Positions 59,715-64,000 of a stretch of 64,000 nucleotides of DNA are shown here, one piece after another. How positions within the stretch are numbered: position 1 is the stretch's first letter; every line of letters starts with the position of its first letter. The DNA lies in assembly GCA_937858705.1 (NCBI GenBank), contig CALLZM010000024.1:1-64000 (forward strand), written 5' to 3'. The position numbers and the translations under genes were made by a program. This stretch comes from an uncultured Candidatus Saccharibacteria bacterium. Lineage in GTDB: Bacteria > Patescibacteriota > Saccharimonadia > Saccharimonadales > Saccharimonadaceae. The notes beneath the pieces are model-generated. The model was not told the DNA's origin. It saw only the letters and a list, made by a program, of their open reading frames with translations, and ran no database searches.

Positions 59715-60091
59715 TGCCGACTCGATTGCCTCGCCGAAAACTGGCAAAACACTCAGCACGGCTTATTATAGAGGGCAAGACAGAGATATTCGACCAGTTG
59801 GCTGCTCTATTGGTGAGCGAACACCGGACTCAGGAAACGAGTTTGTTGGTGCGAGATATCGAAGATCAGCTGGCTGAACTGGGCCATATAGTGGTGCGAG
59901 TTGAATCGGCGAAGCCAATCGATGAAGCAACAAGAACGAGTATTCGGCAGCTATTTGATGGACAGACGGTGTATATCGAGGAGACAGTCCGACCAGAACT
60001 GATAGGCGGCATTCGTCTTTCAACGCCCACGAAACGGCTAGATAGAACGGTATTGAAAAAGTTAAATGATCTTCGGTCGATGAGCGAATAA
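59714..60091 (+). CDS. atpH: ATP synthase subunit delta, short form
   Basis: 125 residues, about 50 fewer than usual. The conserved C-terminal part is present (VVRVESAKPIDEATRTSIRQ; YIEETVRPELIGGIRLSTPT), while the N-terminal helical domain that binds subunit alpha is much reduced (KLAKHSARLIIEGKTEIFDQ). The function in joining stalk and head is inferred from position between atpF and atpA. Confidence 0.85.
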   Translation: MPTRLPRRKLAKHSARLIIEGKTEIFDQLAALLVSEHRTQETSLLVRDIEDQLAELGHIVVRVESAKPIDEATRTSIRQLFDGQTVYIEETVRPELIGGIRLSTPTKRLDRTVLKKLNDLRSMSE

Positions 60092-60100
60092 GGAGAAAAT

Positions 60101-61627
60101 ATGAGCAAGATTGATGCAACAGAAATTTCAAAGAATCTACGGGATGCGATTGCTAGGTTAGAAAATTCCGAAGGTCTTGAAGATGTCGGTGTTGTGGTTC
60201 GTGTGGGCGACGGCGTGGCGTGGGTGCATGGCCTACGAAATGCCGGATACAGCGAGGTACTCGAAATTGAGTCATCTGATGGGCCTGTCGAGGCATTTGC
60301 ACTCAACCTCATGGAGGACGAAATTGGTGCGGTTATTTTGGGTGGTGAGACGAAAGTTGGTGCTGGCGCGAGAGTGACTCGTAAGGGCGAAGTCTTGACC
60401 GTGCCAGTTGGCGAAGAGCTCCTCGGTCGCGTAGTTGATCCGCTCGGGCGACCGCTTGATGGCGGTCCTGCAATTAAAACGAAAGAGCGCGGACTGATTG
60501 AGCGACCAGCGATTGGTGTAATGGGACGAAAGTCGGTGCATGAACCATTGATGACGGGTATCATGGCGATTGACGCGATGTTCCCTATTGGCCGTGGCCA
60601 GCGGGAACTGATTATTGGTGACCGTCAGACCGGCAAGACGGCAATTGCTATCGACACGATGATTAATCAAGCTAAGCAAAAGACGGGCGTGGTAAATGTC
60701 TATGTCGCCATAGGTCAGAAGCTCTCGAAGATTACTCGTTTGGTTGAGCGCCTGAAAGAGGAAGGCGTAATGGACCAGACTATCATCGTAGCAACCAGTC
60801 CGAGCGACGCCGCTTCCCTCCTTTTTCTTGCTCCGTACGCCGGTACGGCCATGGGCGAATATTTCCGTGACAAAGGTGAGCATGCCTTAATGATTTATGA
60901 CGATTTAACCAAGCATGCTGTCGCGTATCGCCAAATGTCATTGCTACTTCGTCGTCCGCCAGGCCGTGAGGCATATCCAGGTGATGTGTTTTATCTCCAC
61001 TCTCGCTTATTGGAACGATCGGCGAAGTTGTCTGATGCACTCGGTGCAGGTTCGCTGACCGCTTTGCCGATCATTGAGACACAGGCGGGTGACATCTCAG
61101 CATATATCCCAACCAATGTTATTTCGATTACGGATGGCCAGATTTTCCTTGAAACGGACTTATTCTACCAAGGTATTCGCCCGGCTATTTCTGCCGGTTT
61201 GTCGGTGAGTCGCGTGGGTGGTGCTGCACAAACAAAGGCCGTGAAGTCGGTTGGCGGCAACTTGAAGCTTGGTTTGAGCCAGTTCCGTGAACTTGCAGCA
61301 TTTGCCCAATTTGGTTCCGATCTCGACGCTAGCACAAAGGCACAAATTGACCGCGGACAACGCCTTACTGAGCTACTGAAACAACCGCAATACCAGCCAA
61401 TGAGCGTGTGGGAGCAATTCGTCAGTATTCATGCAGTAACAAGTGGTGCGTTCGATGAAGTGCCAACCGCACAGATCAAAGAAGCTCAGTCTTCCCTTCT
61501 TACGCGGCTCTGGAAAGACCACAAAGACGCGATGCGTGAGCTAAATAAAGGCGACAAGCCGACTGATGCGCACCTGAAGACGATCGATGAACTGACGAAA
61601 AAGGTCGCGAAAGGGTTTGAGGCGTAA
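60101..61627 (+). CDS. atpA: ATP synthase subunit alpha
   Basis: 508 residues, full length. Non-catalytic nucleotide-binding subunit of F1 with Walker [14 protein letters not shown] near 170 and the signature region [17 protein letters not shown] near 365. AAGGAG lies 7 nt before the ATG. It is followed by atpG after 3 bp. Confidence 0.97.
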   Translation: MSKIDATEISKNLRDAIARLENSEGLEDVGVVVRVGDGVAWVHGLRNAGYSEVLEIESSDGPVEAFALNLMEDEIGAVILGGETKVGAGARVTRKGEVLTVPVGEELLGRVVDPLGRPLDGGPAIKTKERGLIERPAIGVMGRKSVHEPLMTGIMAIDAMFPIGRGQRELIIGDRQTGKTAIAIDTMINQAKQKTGVVNVYVAIGQKLSKITRLVERLKEEGVMDQTIIVATSPSDAASLLFLAPYAGTAMGEYFRDKGEHALMIYDDLTKHAVAYRQMSLLLRRPPGREAYPGDVFYLHSRLLERSAKLSDALGAGSLTALPIIETQAGDISAYIPTNVISITDGQIFLETDLFYQGIRPAISAGLSVSRVGGAAQTKAVKSVGGNLKLGLSQFRELAAFAQFGSDLDASTKAQIDRGQRLTELLKQPQYQPMSVWEQFVSIHAVTSGAFDEVPTAQIKEAQSSLLTRLWKDHKDAMRELNKGDKPTDAHLKTIDELTKKVAKGFEA

Positions 61628-61630
61628 CAC

Positions 61631-62512
61631 ATGGCATCGACGCAACAGCTAAAATCTCGCATCCGTTCGGTGGGAAACACCAAGCAGATTACTCGTGCCA
61701 TGCAAATGGTAGCGGCGAGCAAAATGCGGCGAGCACAGGAGGCCACTAAGGCTTCAGCGCCATATGTAGTTGCTGCCAACGAATTGCTAAAGCGATTTTC
61801 TGCTCAAACGGCGACCGATGAGCATCCACTGTTTGTGAAACGAAAAATCACAAAACGGTTGATCATTCTCATTGCTGCCGATAAGGGATTGGCTGGTGCA
61901 TATAATACAAATGTTTTCAGGGAGTATCTTGGGCTACTGAAACGAGATGATGAAAGAGGTGTTGTTAATCAAACGCTTACGGTTGGACGAAAGGCTTCAC
62001 AGTTTGCGAGTCGACTGAAAGACACGGAAATCGTTGGTGCGTTTGACGATGTGCCGGATAACCCTGGGGGTATCATATTCCGTACGATTCTTGATACGGC
62101 TGTTGATATGTATGCAAAGCATGAAGTCGACGCCGTGAATATTGTATACACCAATTTCATCAATAGTATCAATCAAGAAGCGGAGATTCTTCGATTGTTG
62201 CCAGCAGGAACCGAAGCGTTTTCAAACCCTGAAGAATTCCAAAATGACACAGAAGAAGTTCGTTATGAACCTTCAGCCAGCGAAGTACTGGATGGTGTGG
62301 CGCGACGCATGATCGGCGCGAAAATCTTCCAAGCATTGCTTGACGCAAGGGCTAGCGAGCATAGTATGCGTATGATTGCTATGAAAAATGCTACCGATAA
62401 TGCCAGTGACTTGGTTGATGATTTGAAACTAGCTATGAATAAAGCTCGACAAGGAGCTATCACCCAAGAGTTAGCTGAAATATCGGGCGGAGTGGAAGCG
62501 ATGGCGCAATAA
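61631..62512 (+). CDS. atpG: ATP synthase subunit gamma
   Basis: 293 residues. The central rotor, shown by the N-terminal helix LKSRIRSVGNTKQITRAMQM, the middle IAADKGLAGAYNTNVF and the C-terminal helix MKNATDNASDLVDDLKLAMN, AITQELAEISGG. The length is normal for the family. Confidence 0.96.
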   Translation: MASTQQLKSRIRSVGNTKQITRAMQMVAASKMRRAQEATKASAPYVVAANELLKRFSAQTATDEHPLFVKRKITKRLIILIAADKGLAGAYNTNVFREYLGLLKRDDERGVVNQTLTVGRKASQFASRLKDTEIVGAFDDVPDNPGGIIFRTILDTAVDMYAKHEVDAVNIVYTNFINSINQEAEILRLLPAGTEAFSNPEEFQNDTEEVRYEPSASEVLDGVARRMIGAKIFQALLDARASEHSMRMIAMKNATDNASDLVDDLKLAMNKARQGAITQELAEISGGVEAMAQ

Positions 62513-62532
62513 TAACCAGGAGGAATATGAAT

Positions 62533-62907
62533 ATGCAAGGAACAAAAGCAAAAAATTTCACCGAATTTAGGCCTTGGCATGAAGGTCACAAGTTGGTATT
62601 GACTACCTATCGATTTTTGCGGGCCTTTCCAGACGAAGGTCAATTTAGCCTTAGAGATGAAATGAAAAAAGCTGTTGTATCGGTAACGAACAATATCGCC
62701 GAAGGATACGCCTGTGATTCGGCTGCCGAAAGAATGAACTTTTTTGTGCTCGCAAACGCTGCCATGGTAGAATTTCAAAACTGCTTGTTAATAGCTCGAG
62801 ATGTCGGCTATCTCAAATCGGCTTATTTTGACGAGATTGCCAGACAGGCGGCGATAGTGAATAGGCAGCTTGCCGGATTAGTTTCTGCTACCAAAAAGGA
62901 AAGATAG
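62533..62907 (+). CDS. Four-helix bundle protein (S23/IVS family) inside the atp operon
   Basis: 124 residues from ATG at 62533, 9 nt after AGGAGG; ATG at 62527 is only 3 nt from that site. The sequence FRPWHEGHKLVLTTYRFLRA, SLRDEMKKAVVSVTNNIAEG and AAMVEFQNCLLIARDVGYL fits the four-helix bundle family first seen in 23S rRNA intervening sequences. The Avd protein of diversity-generating retroelements has a related fold. Function is unknown; these proteins form pentamers and may bind nucleic acid. It separates atpG from atpD, which are adjacent in most bacteria, and AGGAG precedes atpD in its 3' end. Nothing here indicates a retroelement or rRNA. Confidence 0.88.
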   Translation: MQGTKAKNFTEFRPWHEGHKLVLTTYRFLRAFPDEGQFSLRDEMKKAVVSVTNNIAEGYACDSAAERMNFFVLANAAMVEFQNCLLIARDVGYLKSAYFDEIARQAAIVNRQLAGLVSATKKER

Positions 62908-62916
62908 AGGAGATAG

Positions 62917-64000
<1,084 letters not shown>

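Overview
The window looks like chromosome of a Patescibacteria/CPR bacterium, most likely Candidatus Saccharibacteria (TM7). This is an inference from the gene set: a compact genome of housekeeping genes mixed with small lineage-specific membrane proteins, two VanY-type carboxypeptidases, a sortase, a pilin-like surface protein, a PEGA protein and a complete-looking F-type ATP synthase operon. TGA is used as a normal stop throughout, so the UGA-recoding CPR groups are unlikely. There is no rRNA and no CRISPR array. Two tRNA genes (Glu-UUC, Leu-CAA), both with encoded CCA, are present.

Layout. 0.1-8 kb: VirD4/TraG-like ATPase, sigma-4/HARE-HTH regulator, topA with an in-frame palindromic insert, a small protein, and dprA. 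8.0-8.4 kb: an unassigned, highly structured RNA with its own promoter and terminator. 8.4-13.6 kb: a Fur-family repressor divergent from a tightly overlapping four-gene operon (CooC/MinD-like ATPase, fold-III PLP decarboxylase-like protein, cysteine synthase-rhodanese fusion, cysteine desulfurase-like protein). 13.5-23.1 kb: pth, der, a secreted protein, an RluB-like synthase, a histidine kinase/response regulator pair with long proline-rich tails, ogt, DUF2200, tspO, a methyladenine glycosylase and a Nudix hydrolase. 23.1-29.7 kb: a MacB-like ABC exporter operon and a two-component system, now separated by a tandem dimer of an IS982-like element. 29.7-41.2 kb: tRNA-Glu, a second two-component pair, a DUF3048 protein, gltX with an in-frame insert, a 979-residue transglutaminase-like membrane protein, a PEGA protein and a sortase. 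41.2-49.4 kb: a metallopeptidase, tRNA-Leu, a broken gene, an NNRD-like kinase, VanY-CapA-VanY and xthA. 49.4-57.7 kb: a cytidylate-kinase-like protein, two glycosyltransferases, smpB, an ABC-F ATPase, and an RCC1/ricin-lectin pilin-like protein. 57.8-64 kb: atpI-B-E-F-H-A-G, a four-helix-bundle gene, and atpD (cut by the window end).

Two themes run across the window. First, at 18 gene starts a -10 box lies 6-8 nt before the ATG with no room for a Shine-Dalgarno site, so first genes of transcription units appear to be leaderless; internal operon genes more often have Shine-Dalgarno sites or overlapping stop/start codons. Second, control regions are palindromic and shared: the fur/operon intergenic region, the ogt-DUF2200/tspO divergent promoter, and the 19-bp palindrome inside a consensus promoter before the sigma-4-like regulator.

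The strongest candidates for something undescribed are the structured RNA at 8.03-8.38 kb, the Fur-linked PLP/sulfur operon, the palindromic in-frame insertions in topA and gltX, and the response-regulator box that an IS dimer has split from its ABC operon.
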